This document shows, piece after piece, positions 34,621-45,916 of a stretch of 64,000 nt of DNA. Below the pieces are notes generated by a model. That model ran no database searches, was not told the DNA's origin, and saw nothing but the letters and a program-made list of their open reading frames with translations. Source of the stretch: Dipteronia dyeriana (lineage: Eukaryota; Streptophyta; Magnoliopsida; Sapindales; Sapindaceae); contig CM065298.1 in NCBI GenBank assembly GCA_032871835.1, positions 80,504,154 through 80,568,153 on the forward strand, given 5' to 3'. Within the stretch, counting starts at the first letter, position 1, and the number at the start of each line of letters is the position of its first letter. The position numbers were made by a program, and so were the translations under genes.

Positions 34621-35600
34621 CCCAACCGGGATGCCGTAGCAAAGCGAGGTATTTGCAATGTAAATGCATAATCATATACAACAACGTTATGCAAAATAAT
34701 TAAGAGAGAGAGAAGTTCAAGGAAGTTTTATTGATTTGAATATGTGCGAAAGATTTACCTTGAGTGAAATACATGCAACATCAACTTCCAAAAGCATGGT
34801 ATTTGGCAAAGGAAAAAAAAACACATGAGGTTCCAAGAGAAGTCAAACCAATTTGCACCAAATTGCCAGTGGAAAACAAGATTTAGAATAACAAAAAAAA
34901 TTGAGCAACTATCAAACTTTACAAGTTGAACAAGCCATGAGCGACTATTGCGCCCTATTAGATTTTTCCGGACAAGATACCGGTATGATATTAGCCTTGT
35001 TCAAAAGTAAAAAGAGAGAGACTATTGGATTGTGAAATCCTTGAAATGGATACAATATCCTTATTGAATGAAGTCTCAAAAGTCACTTGCAAATATATTT
35101 GCAATCATTTTGAAAGCATTCAATAAATTCACCATGCATGACACTTGAAGCATGGCAAGATCAAGTTTTTACAAACATGGAGATAAACTTTGGGTCAATC
35201 AAATGTACTTCCCAATCAAATTTCCAATTCCAAAAATACATGTTTGAACACAAATGAGACATGCATTTCAAATAAGGCAAAAATGCATTTCAAGATCAAG
35301 TTTAAAAATGAAGTTACATGTCGGTTCATTTAATCACTACATTTGGAAGATTGATTTCATTCACAATTCCAGTAATGTTACATGCTAGAAGCTACATGCT
35401 AGTTGATACTGAAGTTATATGCTAGTTAAAAATGAAGTTACATGCCAGTTCATTTAATCACCACATTTGGAAGATTGATTTCTTTCACAATTCCAGTAAT
35501 GTTACATGCCAGAAGTTACATGCCAGTTGATACCGAAGTTACATAATATTAAAAAATGAAGTTACATACATGCTCATTACATTATATTGAACTAAAGAGT
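34621..35600. other. Probable further SIRE-like 3' internal sequence, no gene
   Basis: There is no open frame of note. A short inverted repeat, TTCCGGACAAGATACCGG, lies near 34964-34982. The stretch ends in a tandem duplication listed separately. Assignment to the SIRE-like element rests only on adjacency. Confidence 0.4.
35301..35555. repeat. Tandem duplication, unit about 124 bp
   Basis: AAAATGAAGTTACATG followed by GTTCATTTAATCAC and CATTTGGAAGATTGATTT occurs at 35305 and again at 35429. The rest of the unit is also conserved, with scattered changes. ATGTTACATGC(T/C)AGAAG phrases recur within each unit. Confidence 0.85.
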
Positions 35601-35865
35601 CACAATGAGAGAAGAATATATACAAAAGCAATGTGAATGTTTTTTTTCTTCACATAATCAGATACTACTATGTGTATATACATTATTACATTAAACTCGT
35701 TTAGATTCAGAAGAAGCAATCTTAGAAATGGAAAAAATGAAGTAAATCCAACAAGAACATTACATACTTGTGTTGTGTAAAAATTCATAAAAGTTATATA
35801 AACAAAAAATTGAAACCCGACTACGATTAATGCCATCAAACTTGTAGTGCCCCATAAATCCAATA

Positions 35866-35943
35866 CTAAAACTTCTTCTGATCCAATCCACCATCGCCTT
35901 TTTGCATCATTGCCACAAATTTACTGTAATCTATTAGACTGTC
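35866..35943 (-). pseudogene. Last exon of a calcium-dependent protein kinase (EF-hand 4 end)
   Basis: On the minus strand, a strong acceptor TTTTGGTTTTCAG (35944-35956) precedes a 78-bp exon. It encodes DSLIDYSKFVAMMQKGDGG and a short tail ending in a TAG stop. This is the exit part of the fourth EF hand and the C-terminal tail of plant CDPKs, where an intron commonly precedes the IDYxEFVAMM block. The usual glutamate of the EF loop (position 12) is lysine here (YSKF), which would weaken calcium binding. I found no kinase domain or other EF hand in the window. Copia element 2 is inserted 83 bp upstream of the exon. It is therefore a gene fragment, possibly one carried by a transposon, or the ruined end of a gene. 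Confidence 0.7.
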
Positions 35944-36030
35944 CTGAAAACCAAAATCAAATACAATTCTAAATTAGTGCACTGTCAAATTGTTTCAAAC
36001 AAACTTTTCCTACAACTTCAAAGGTTTGAT

Positions 36031-36568
36031 TGTTAGGATTTCGATTAACACAAAACTATAACATGCTTAGGCATAAAATTAATCTGAATGTTTAACCTAA
36101 ACATATTTTCATACATACTTAATCAAACCCTAAACAATATAACATAACCCATATCAATTCTAGAAAAAATACGTAAATCTAGAAAGCGGAAGCGTATCTG
36201 AATCCATTGTTGAAGATATGTGAACCGGTTGTGATCTTCCAAATTATCACGACCTTTATGAACCCTACTGTGTTCTATTTGCTCTGTTGATGGGATATAG
36301 AGAAAACTAAAGTATCGTGTAATTTGAGGACCATAACCCTAAATATATATAATAATCAAATTATTATATGTTGGCTATTTCTAATTCGGCCCCTCAACAA
36401 ATTAGAAATAGCACTCTGATATCTACACATTAGTTCCATGACAATTATACCCTTAAGCCTTAATTCTTTAAATCTTAATTAGATCACTTTAATTTAGGCT
36501 TAACCAAAAGATAGCACAACACATTTAATATTCACATGTGTGGCCCCATATGATGGAATTTTCCAACA
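36031..36568 (-). repeat. 3' LTR of Copia element 2
   Basis: It runs from TGTTAGGATTTCG to TTTTCCAACA on the + strand, 538 bp. It pairs with 42010-42547. Confidence 0.95.
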
Positions 36569-37001
36569 ATCTCCCATTGGGCCACATATGTAACTTTACA
36601 AATGTGTATGACTTTATGAGCTCCAAAATTTTGCTATCACAATTTTAGGGTATATCCGAACAATCTCGTCCATTGATTATGCCAACATAGGATTAAAGTG
36701 GCTTTTGTCACATTTAGCGTGACTAAACCCATCAATGGTCACGTATACCAACATAACCAAATGACATAGATCAATCATGGATGCGTAGCGTGGAAATTAC
36801 ATGCAATGTGATCTATACATGTCTATTCCAACTGGTCCTACTTTATTCCTTAGTAAGATCAAAACTTAACACAATGTAACAGAGTGTAATTAACAGAATA
36901 CTTTATTTCTGATCAGAAAAATATCCAAATACATAAATGAATAAAAATATATCCAAAATAAAAATATAGAGCAATACAATACAAAATTATACAAACTCCC
37001 A

Positions 37002-38821
37002 CTATAATGTGATATCCTCACATAAAATAACACCCATATGAGCAGTGTGCTTATGAAATACCTTGAGTGGTAATCCTTTTGCAAGCGGATCCGCTATCAT
37101 GGAGTTTGTCCCAATGTGCTCTATGGATATATGTTCACTCTGAACTCTTTCCTTCACAACTAGGAACCTAGTGTCAATATGCTTTGACCTAGATGAGTTC
37201 CTGTTGTTATTAGAATATATCACTGTTGACTTATTGCCATAATATAGTTTGAGTGATCTTTCAACACCCTCAAGAATGCACAGCCCAGTGACAAAATTCC
37301 ACAACCATATTTCATGGTTGAATGCCTCATAACATGATACAAACTCTGTTGCCATGGTGGAAGAAGCTATGAGTGTCTATTTGGCACTCCTCCAAGATAT
37401 AGCTTCACCAGCCAACAAGTATTTGTAGCCTGATGTGGATCTCCTACTGTCTTGGCATCCAGCATAATCAGAGTCGGAATACTTTATGATCTCAAACTGA
37501 TCTGATCTCCTATATGTGAGCATGTAATATTTTTTTCTCTTCAAATACTTTATAACCTGATTGGCTGCTTTCCAATGATCCATCATAGAGTTACTTAAAT
37601 ATCTGCTTAACATACCAACAATGTACGCAATATCCAGACACGTACATACATGAGCATACATTAGGCTCCTTACAGCTGATGCATAGGAAATCTTATGTAT
37701 TTCCTTAACTTCGAGGTTACTTTTAGGATACTGATTGAGATTGAACTTGCCTCCCTTAGCGACAGGGGTGTCACCTGGTTTGCTGTCCTGCATGCCAAAC
37801 CTTTTGAGCACTGTATCGATATAGCTCCTTTGTGATAATCCAAGAATACCCCAAGAGCAATCTCGTTGTATTTGGATCCCTAATACAAAGGAGACGTCAC
37901 CAATATCTTTTATCTCAAAATTATTTGATAGAAATCTCTTGGTTTCATGCAACATGCCTATATCGTTTGTGGCAAGCAGTATGTCATCGATATATAAAAC
38001 CAGGAATATGTGCTTACTCCCACTGAATTTGTGATACACACAATTATCAACAACGTTTATCTCAAAACCAAATGAGATAATCACTTGATGAAACTTATGG
38101 TACCACTAACGGGAAGCTTGCTTGAGTCCATAAATGGATTCTGTCAATTTGCAAACCATATTCTTTGGGTCTCCCGACTCAAAGTTTTCTGGTTGCACCA
38201 TATAAATTGTTTCGTCAATGTTACCATTGAGAAACGCCGTCTTGACATCCATCTGATGAAGCTCAAGGTCAAAATATGCAACAAATGTCATGATTGTCCT
38301 AAAAGAGTCTTTCGTTGAAAACTGAAGAGAAAGTCTCTTTATAGTCAATCTCTTTCTTTTGGGTAAAGCCTTGAGTTACAAGACGAGCTTTATACCTCTC
38401 CATATTACCTTTCGAATCCCTTTGGTTTTAAATATCCATTCACAACCAATAGGCTTCGCACCTTTTGGTGATGGGACAAGTACCCAAACCTTATTGTCTT
38501 GCATAGACTTATACTCCTCATTCATGGCATCAATCCACTTTTGAGAGTTGGAACCCTGCATGGCTTGATGGAAATTAATTGGATCATTTTCCATCATTCC
38601 AATGTTTTCCTCATGATCCTGGAGAAATACGTAAAAAAAAAACCGTCTGGAATAACATTTCTCCTTTCTCTAGTGGATCGCCTTAATGACATTGGTTCTT
38701 GAGGTTGTTGAGTTTGTTCCTCAGGAACAATTACCACATCTTGAATGGGGGGTTGTTCAACATTGTCTGGTTGAGGATCCAAATTCGATTCTTGATCAAT
38801 GACAGGTATAGAAGCCTGCAC
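37002..38821 (-). pseudogene. Copia element 2 reverse transcriptase and RNase H
   Basis: On the minus strand from 38821: SLRRSTRERRNVIPDGF, then NFHQAMQGSNSQKWIDAMNE, MDVKTAFLNGNIDETIYMVQ and ESIYGLKQASR. Then a stop, then a long frame (37377-38084, 235 codons) with the intact catalytic YIDDILLA, KDIGDVSFVLGIQIQRD and the RNase H start (DSDYAGCQDSRRSTSGY). The RNase H end (37002-37355) carries VIYSNNNRNSSRSKHIDTRF and IEHIGTNSMIADPLAKGLP. It is much better preserved than in element 1, but at least three breaks (38376-38348, 38105-38085 and 37376-37356) remain. Confidence 0.88.
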
Positions 38822-39150
38822 ATTGTCAAAAACGATAGTAGGAATCGAAACCGATTATTCCTCAAAGACAATGTCTCTAACCTTATTTCTCCCCCCAAAC
38901 TCAACATCCCCAAAAATGTTACAGTTTCCGTTTCAAATATTGACCAAAGTGTGGGATCATAAAACTTATAGCCCTTTGATCGCTCAGAGTAGCCAATGAA
39001 GTAGTTACTCACAGTTTTGGAGTCCAATTTCTTTTCATGTGGACTGTAAGGCCTTGCCTCAGCTGGACATCCCCAAATGTGAAAATGCTTTAGATTAGGC
39101 TTTTATGCTTGTCCAAAGCTCATAAGGTGTTTAACAGCTTCATTATTCTT
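38822..39150 (-). pseudogene. Integrase C-terminal fragment fused behind gag
   Basis: HIWGCPAEARPYSPHEKKLD and NYFIGYSERSKGYKFYDPT are the usual end of the Copia integrase region. Upstream the sequence passes directly into gag at about 39150. Protease, the zinc-binding domain and the catalytic core of integrase have been deleted. Confidence 0.8.
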
Positions 39151-39826
39151 CCTCTATTTGCCCTTATCCTTATAGGTGCTAGCCAAATGAGCACTTTCGG
39201 TCATGTCTCGCTTTAGTCTCTCTTCCTCTTGCATACAGTAAGAAATTAGCTCATTAAGAGTCAATTTCTCCTTTTGACAGTTGTAACTGACCTTAAACTG
39301 GTTGTATTATGCAGGAAGTGATATTAATACCAAATGCACGAGCAAGTCGTCAGGCAGCTCGAGCTTTAGTGCCTTAAGCTTAGAAGAAATATGAGACATT
39401 TCCATAATGTACTCCCTAATGTTCCCTTTGCCTTTGTACTTCATAGAAATCAAGCTTTGCAAATGCGTGCTTGTTTCTACCTTATCGTTTTTAACAAAAC
39501 GCTTTTCAATTTATACTAGGAACTCCTTGGCTTTGGTTATCTTTTCAGATACCGCACCCCTAAATGCCGCGCTTGATGATCATAAGACTCATGCTATTTG
39601 AACAATCTCACTTCTCAAAGTTCTTCCTATTATCAGGAGAACTTGCATCCGTAAGAGAAGCGGGTTGCTCAACCTGAAATGCAAGGTCCAGATCCATGCA
39701 GCCGAGAACAATGAGTATGTTTTCCTTCCAAAACCTTAAAGTTGATCCCATGAAGCACGAGTATATAGTTGGTATTAGCAGATATAGTACAACATTAGCT
39801 TGAAAGAGAACAAAACAAACACACAA
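39150..39826 (-). pseudogene. Copia element 2 gag, broken
   Basis: Reading on the minus strand: ENILIVLGCMDLDLAFQVEQ, ASLTDASSPDNRK, then (after stops) EKRFVKNDKVETSTHLQSLI, MKYKGKGNIREYIMEMSHIS and LKALKLELPDDLLVHLVLIS. Then YNQFKVSYNCQKEKLTLNEL and CMQEEERLKRDMTESAHLAS. This is the UBN2 gag domain typical of Copia. At least four stops interrupt it. No zinc knuckle remains, because the deletion junction lies just after the gag core. Confidence 0.82.
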
Positions 39827-39869
39827 ACATGCTCACATTAATAACCAAATACAATAATCAACAAATTCA

Positions 39870-40860
39870 AATAATGGTAAATCTCATCTCAAGATACCTA
39901 GCACAACATTAATATCAAGTCTTTGGACAGTAATATTAATTGTAAGTGGTACTCTTGTTGTAGCGATCAAACATTGACAATAATTAATGTCAAATAATAA
40001 ATTTATCTTTGGATCGACTTATTATTCACATGTCCAACCTTATAATCGTCACATATTTATCACCACAGGTGTGTGTGTAATTCGGCCAAGTATTAACCTT
40101 CCTTTGGGCCGACTAATACTCGCATGAATTTACATGCACACAAACATCCAACATCCCTCATGAATAATCTACACAAGAAAGGTCACTTTGGTGACATCTT
40201 GCTTCAATTAGCCCATTTAGAATGATAGATCAATTTATTTAACCATAAAAGATATACCAAATAATGGCCGGTCCCATCTTAAGATACCCAGTACAACATT
40301 AATATCAAGTCTTTAGACAATAATATTAATTGTAAGTGGTATTCTTGTTGTAGTGATCAAACATTGACAATAATTTATGTTAAATAATAAATCTATCTTT
40401 GGATCGACTTATTATTCACATGTAAAACCTTATAATCATCACATGTTTATCACCACAAATGTGTGTATAATTCGGCCAAGTATTAACCTTCCTTTGGGCC
40501 GGCTAATACCCGCATGATATACACACACGTGGTACTCCTTTAGTAGTGATCAAACATTGATAATAATTTATGTTAAATAATAAATCTATCTTTTGATCGA
40601 CTTATTATTCACATGTAAAACCTTATAATCGTCACATGTTTACCACCACAGATGTGTGTACAATTCGGTCAAGTATTAACCTTCCTTTGGGCCGGTAAAT
40701 ACCCATATGAATTTACACACACATGAATATCCAACATCCCTCATGAACAATCTATATAAGAGAGGTCACTTTGGTGACATCTTGTTTCAATTAGCCCATT
40801 TAGAATGATGGATTACTTTATTTAACCATAAAAAGGTATATTACCAAATATTTGAATTTA
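39870..40860 (-). repeat. Long tandem repeats in the leader of Copia element 2
   Basis: A block containing AAACATTGACAATAATT, GATCGACTTATTATTCACATG and CCTTCCTTTGGGCCG occurs three times (near 39967, 40368 and 40548). The first two units are about 390 bp apart. The third joins after a shorter second unit (about 275 bp). A second phrase, CATCCCTCATGAA...GGTCACTTTGGTGACATC, closes units one and three. Confidence 0.88.
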
Positions 40861-40889
40861 AGTTGATCTTTATAATAAAATGAAAATAA

Positions 40890-41200
40890 ATAAAAAAATT
40901 ATTTCATTTTATCAAAATTACAAAAATGTCCCTTATTTTTTAAAATTATAGAAAGGTCCCTTAAGTTTTTATAATTAAAATTTGGCACAAAACTTTTGAA
41001 AATTACAAATTGACCCCGTAACGTTTCAATAATTAAAATTTGGCCCCAAACTTTTGCAAATTACAAAGTGACCCCGTAAATTTTTGATAATTATAAATCT
41101 TCTCAAAACGTTTTCTTAATTGCAAATAGATCCTGTAAGTTTTGGAAATTATAAATTGACCCCGAACTTTATCGAAATCACACAATGGCCCAAATAATTT
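40890..41200 (-). repeat. Degenerate short tandem repeats in the leader
   Basis: Phrases like AATTACAAANTGACCCCGTAA and AATTAAAATTTGGCCCC alternate about every 40-60 bp. They carry no open frame. Confidence 0.65.
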
Positions 41201-41259
41201 GTAAAACAGTCCCTCAAGAATTTCGAATTTTCAAAAAAAGGGCCTAACACAAAAAACAA

Positions 41260-41994
41260 CTGAAAACCTGATTCTTTGCCGTTAACCGCTCTAAAGGCCA
41301 CCACGTCGTCGCCTAAAGGCAACGACGCACAGCGGAGCAACGAACGACGACACACAGACTCAGATCGGCAATCAACGAAGGCCAACACCGATCCAAACCT
41401 GATCGAGCAACCGACGGCTGGAGGAGGTGATGGATCCCCCGATCTGGACCTGCGGCGTGATCGACCCCCGTCCATCTGTATCTTAGCCGTAATCGTACGG
41501 TTTTGATCCCAAAACTCGTCGGAAAATCAGAACTGAATGGTGTTGACCGAGAGCGAGAGAACTGGTTTTGGGCGAGAGAAAATGGGGTTGGCTGGGATAT
41601 GGTGGCATTGATTGAGTTGGATCTGAATCCACAGAGGAAACCTGGTCAGATGATCTGATTCCAAATTCCTTAATCAGAACAAAACGAGATCTGAATATCC
41701 AACTCCAGACCTTCGACCTCATATTCGCATAACTACGATCTGAATCCAACCCCATCTCCATGTTCACCCACCAAGCAAATCCAGAATCCACAAAAACAAA
41801 CATAAACAAAACAAAATATAATCATGGATTTAACATATATATTAGACAATAAATATGTTTCAGAAGCAAAACAAATCCATAATATATTTTTGTTCAATGG
41901 ATCAGACATCAAAACTAATGCAAATGAACAATAAAATTCAAAATTTCATAAAACCTAAAATCTAAATCTCAATTCTCAAGAATCGATTATGGGT
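41260..41994 (-). other. GC-richer 5' leader segment of Copia element 2
   Basis: The part at 41270-41560 is GC-rich compared with the rest. It has overlapping frames on both strands (for example 41149-41475) without a known domain. It lies between the primer-binding site and the leader repeats, so it is leader sequence and not a host gene. Confidence 0.5.
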
Positions 41995-42007
41995 GGCTCT
42001 GATACCA
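41995..42007 (-). other. Primer-binding site of Copia element 2
   Basis: Read on the minus strand it is exactly TGGTATCAGAGCC, complementary to the 3' end of plant initiator tRNA-Met, two bases after the LTR. Confidence 0.9.
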
Positions 42008-42009
42008 CT

Positions 42010-42547
42010 TGTTAGGATTTCGATTAACACAAAACTATAACATGCTTAGGCATAAAATTAATCTGAATGTTTAACCTAAACATATTTTTATACATACTTA
42101 ATCAAACCCTAAACAATATAACATAACCCATATCAATTCTAGAGAAAATACGTAAATCTAGAAAACGGAAGCGTAACTGAATCCATTGCTGAAGATATGT
42201 GAACCGGTTGTGATTTTCTAAATTATCACGACCTTTATGAGCCCTACTGTGTTCTATTTGCTCTGTTGATGGGATATAGAGAAAACTAAAGTATCGTGTA
42301 ATTTGGGGACCATAACCCTAAATATATATAATAATCAAATTATTATATGTTGGCTATTTCTAATTCGGCCCCTCAACAAATTAGAAATAGCACTCTGATA
42401 TCTACACATTAATTCCATGACAATTATACCATTAAGCCTTAATTCTTTAAATCTTAATTAGATCACTTTAATTTAGGCTTAACCAAAAGATAGCACAACA
42501 CATTTAATATTCACATGTGTGGCCCCATATGATGGAATTTTCCAACA
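42010..42547 (-). repeat. 5' LTR of Copia element 2
   Basis: 538 bp, about 98% identical by eye to the LTR at 36031. On the minus strand it is followed by TGGTATCAGAGCC. Confidence 0.95.
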
Positions 42548-42552
42548 TTGAT

Positions 42553-43380
42553 CACTTTACTAATGACAACATTACCAGAACCATATGATTTGAGAAGATA
42601 AAAAAACATATATATTGTTTCCTTTTGCCACAACTCTCCGAGAAGCATACCAACATCAGAACTAGCAAGCTCAAAAGGACAATTCAACTTGCTGATCCCA
42701 TTAATTCCATAAAGGATTTAGATATATAATACATACAAAGCCCAAGAACACAATTAAAATTTTGCTATTATAGCAATTGAAATATATAGTTTCAAACTTT
42801 CTTCCCAGGTCAAAACTCAGAAGATATCAATAAGCTAAATAAATATAAAAACTTTGCAATTTATAAGCAGACATAACCAACTTCTTCACTTTTCCCATAT
42901 ATAGTTTTGGTATGGGAACCCAAACAAGGAATCAATCCATGTTACATGTTACAAATAAAAAATAAACACATTTCACCATTAACAATAACAAAATCAAATC
43001 TCATCAAAATAATAAGAACAACAGCAGTTCAAGCAATTCAAATGTCCCCAAGCAGTTATTGAATCAAATCTCACCCAATCCAACACCATTTTTTTATTAT
43101 ATTTTTATTTTTGAACATAGAAGTTATTTTCATTTTGAACACATAACATATTTTTCTTTCAAATTGTATTATGTAAAAACTCACCAGAAGATCAAAAAGC
43201 ATAGAAATCCTGAAAAGAAAATAGAAACAAAGAAAACAAATTCTTAAAATTTTGAAATATAAAATCTAATTAATTTAAAAAAACAAACAATATACACAAA
43301 TAGAAATAAAAAAACACAAATTCATTACCCAATATACGCCATTGAAGGAAATGTAGAAATCCAAGAAAAGAAACAAAGAA
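42553..43380. other. Old sequence split from 35600-36025 by Copia element 2
   Basis: This continues the sequence interrupted at 36030. A minus-strand open stretch (about 42545-42712) includes LASSDVGMLLGELWQKETIY. I do not recognise it. Further right is AT-rich, with a tandem duplication of about 150-bp offset: ACAAAGAAAACAAATTC at 43215 and 43374. Confidence 0.4.
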
Positions 43381-43902
43381 AACAAATTCCTAAAATTTTG
43401 AAATATAAAATCTAATTAATTTCTCTAGACATGGAATCACACATAGCAAAAAGAAATCATGACAGTGGAGTTGTCGACAAGAGAAACAACGGGAGAAATC
43501 ATGACAGTGAAGTCGTTGACAGACAATAGCAAAACAAAAAAATACAGTACCTGAAGACGGCGTCGACGACCGAGGGAAACAGCGTAGACGAGCGAGTGTG
43601 ATAGCACCAACGGCAAGAGCAACGGCTTCGAAGAACGTGGGTAGCAGCAACAACAACGGCTTCAGTGTCAACAATCTTTTTTTTTTCTCTTTATTTCTTT
43701 TTCTCTGTTTGTTGATCGATGAAAACAAACAAACCCTAACAAAACAAAACTTATTTTACTTCCACCTTTTTTTAATAGTTTAATTTCAATTTAAGGGTAA
43801 TTTTGTCTAAAAGTGATCAAAAATGATAAAAACAATCAAATATAAATTGGTGGCTAAAATTAGTAAACCCATATTTTTTTTGGCTCTTTATGAATTCACC
43901 CC
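43380..43902 (-). mobile_element. Possible Mutator-type end with a leader-like exon
   Basis: Read on the minus strand from 43902: AGGGGTGAATTCATAAAGAG, then an AT-rich part with GGGTAA-like phrases. A GC-rich stretch then ends in a good splice donor, CTTCAG|GTACTG (near 43553). This order is the same as at the left end of the MULE at 17740. A 112-codon frame (43390-43728) has no domain. No opposite end was found, so the call is tentative. Confidence 0.35.
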
Positions 43903-44110
43903 TATAATATATATTACCATATATAAATATTATATAAAATATTATATATTATAATATGATTATAAAATATAATAATATAATATATTATATATTTATAATA
44001 ACAAATATATAATATATATGTAATAATATTTAATATATATTTTATATATTATATTAAGATAATATATACAATTATATTTTTTATTATATAATAATATATA
44101 TATTATAATT
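43903..44110. repeat. TATA-rich low-complexity tract
   Basis: About 200 bp are almost entirely A and T, in TATATT/ATATAA runs. Confidence 0.8.
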
Positions 44111-45840
44111 ATTTATTTATAATTTAGAGTTTAGTTTTGATTAATTCATTTTTTGATATGTTTTTTTAATTAATTTTTGATGTGTTACTTTTGTTTAATT
44201 TAAAAATTACAATACAAAAATTATATTGGTTAATTATTTAATCAATTTGTTTATAGTTGTAATAATATTAAACAAAATGTCAAAATTGATATTTCAATTT
44301 TTTGATATTTTTCGGTTAACCTACCGGACGCGGTTTTTTCGTTTTTATTTTCAAAATACAGCTTTCACTATATGCTGCTAGATACGTTTTCAGAATTCGA
44401 AACTGAAACAAAAAATACTGTTTTCATTTTCATTTTTATTTTTAAAAAACATCAATTGAAAAACGCTTACATGACGGACCCTTATATTTTCATTTTTAAC
44501 CTACATATGCAAGTTTAACTTTTAATAAAAAATATTTATTAGAAATTATCCAAATATCATTGTATAAAAACCTTTCCCAAATTGTCACTCCTCCCTTCTC
44601 TCTTCTGTCATCTCTGCCACATATCCCACCTTTGTCGGAAATGGTGCCACCTGACACAAGCGGCAGTGATGGTGCACTGTTTGGGCAGCGTGCACTTAGG
44701 CATGGCAATAGTGCCACAAGCCCACAGATGCAACCCCTTTCCAGTGGTGCTAAAGAAAGAGAATAAAGGAAACAAAACCTAAATAGAGGAAAAATTATAG
44801 ATACACCAATTTGGATTGTACTCTTTAAAAAAGCAAAAAAAAAAAAAATCCACATAATTTTAGAGTGAATTTTTTGATTCATCTATAAAATTTGTTAAGA
44901 CAAGATGATGTTGGTTCACCACTCACACCCATATCATGAGATTATGGTTTTGAGTTTATTATCCTCCCATAAAAACCCTGAATTATTTTAATATTTCATA
45001 AAAAAATCTATACAATTTTTTAAGATTGAAAGTTTTATCCAAGATTTTACGTTTTTTTTTCAAGATTTTTTTTCTTAAGATTTCACATTTTGTAATCCAA
45101 AAATTGAAAAAAAAGATACAAGGGAATTTTCGTAATTTGTGGTTAGGACAACTTGTTTGGTTGAACTTTCTGCTTCCTTAAAAGGTTTATTTAAGTTCTT
45201 TAGAGTTGTTTGGTTGAACTTTTGAGATCTTCTATTTTAAATTGAGTATATACTAGTATAGTTTAAATCTCTACCAGATAAAAGCCCACAGAGTGATACT
45301 TCTCTCTCTCTATATATATATATATTTTAGTGCAAATAGATCTTCCTCTACCACAGGTTTTTCAAAAGCCAACTAAGACTCCGTTTGAGTGAGCTTCTTC
45401 AAGTAGTTCATTTATGAGTAGATCTTTTAGGAGTAAATCTTTAAAAGTAGACCTTTTACAAATAGAACTTTTAATTGGAAGATGTTGATCATTTGATTGT
45501 CAATTAGAAAAAACTTTTTTAAATGGTAAGATTACTAAAATATTCAAAAGCTTTTTTAAATGGTAAAATTACCAAAATATTCAAAAACTATTTTAAATGA
45601 TAAGATTATATTTGAATTTGTAGGGTTATTAACAAAACTCAAAAAAATTTAATTAAAAAAATCTAAAATTTGAATTTATCGGTTTAGATGTAAAACAATA
45701 TTTTTAATACAAACAAATGACACAATATTTAGGAAAATGAGTTTTTTTTTTAAAAATTAAAAAAGGCCGTCTCTTTTTTTAATTAGAAAAAAAGCTGTTT
45801 TAGTCGATAGACACTTTAGACAGCTTTTTACTTTCGTTTC
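44111..45840. other. Upstream intergenic region of MED8
   Basis: No gene is recognised. Around 44580-44760 there is a GC-richer patch with frames on both strands (for example 44496-44882 minus) that lack known motifs. AT-rich runs and partial duplications occur at 45520-45600 (AAATGGTAAGATTACTAAAAT, twice). A (CT)n(TA)n tract lies at 45300-45327 and could be part of the promoter region. Confidence 0.45.
45300..45327. repeat. (CT)n(TA)n tract upstream of MED8
   Basis: CTCTCTCTCTA followed by TATATATATA, about 590 bp before the MED8 start codon. CT-rich tracts are common near plant promoters; a role here is only inferred. Confidence 0.6.
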
Positions 45841-45916
45841 ATGTATCTCATGATATGTGAAACTATAGAATCCGTTGTGTGCTCAGTTGAACCATCGCTG
45901 TCTTGGTTTTCCAACG

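Larger units (their letters stand above)
36031..42547 (-). mobile_element. Complete Copia element 2 (deletion derivative)
   Basis: This 6,517-bp element is flanked by an exact 5-bp target duplication TTGAT (36026-36030 and 42548-42552). The two LTRs are both 538 bp and differ at about 11 positions by eye (about 2%), so the insertion is fairly recent. A primer-binding site TGGTATCAGAGCC (minus strand, 41995-42007) follows the 5' LTR, and a polypurine tract abuts the 3' LTR. The order on the minus strand is leader, gag, integrase C-terminal end, reverse transcriptase and RNase H. Protease and most of the integrase are missing. It could have moved only with proteins from another copy. Confidence 0.93.

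Noticed and set aside
44496..44882. Minus-strand frame of 128 codons upstream of MED8
   Set aside because: There is no known motif, no splice or start context, and it overlaps a T-rich low-complexity run. It is probably chance.
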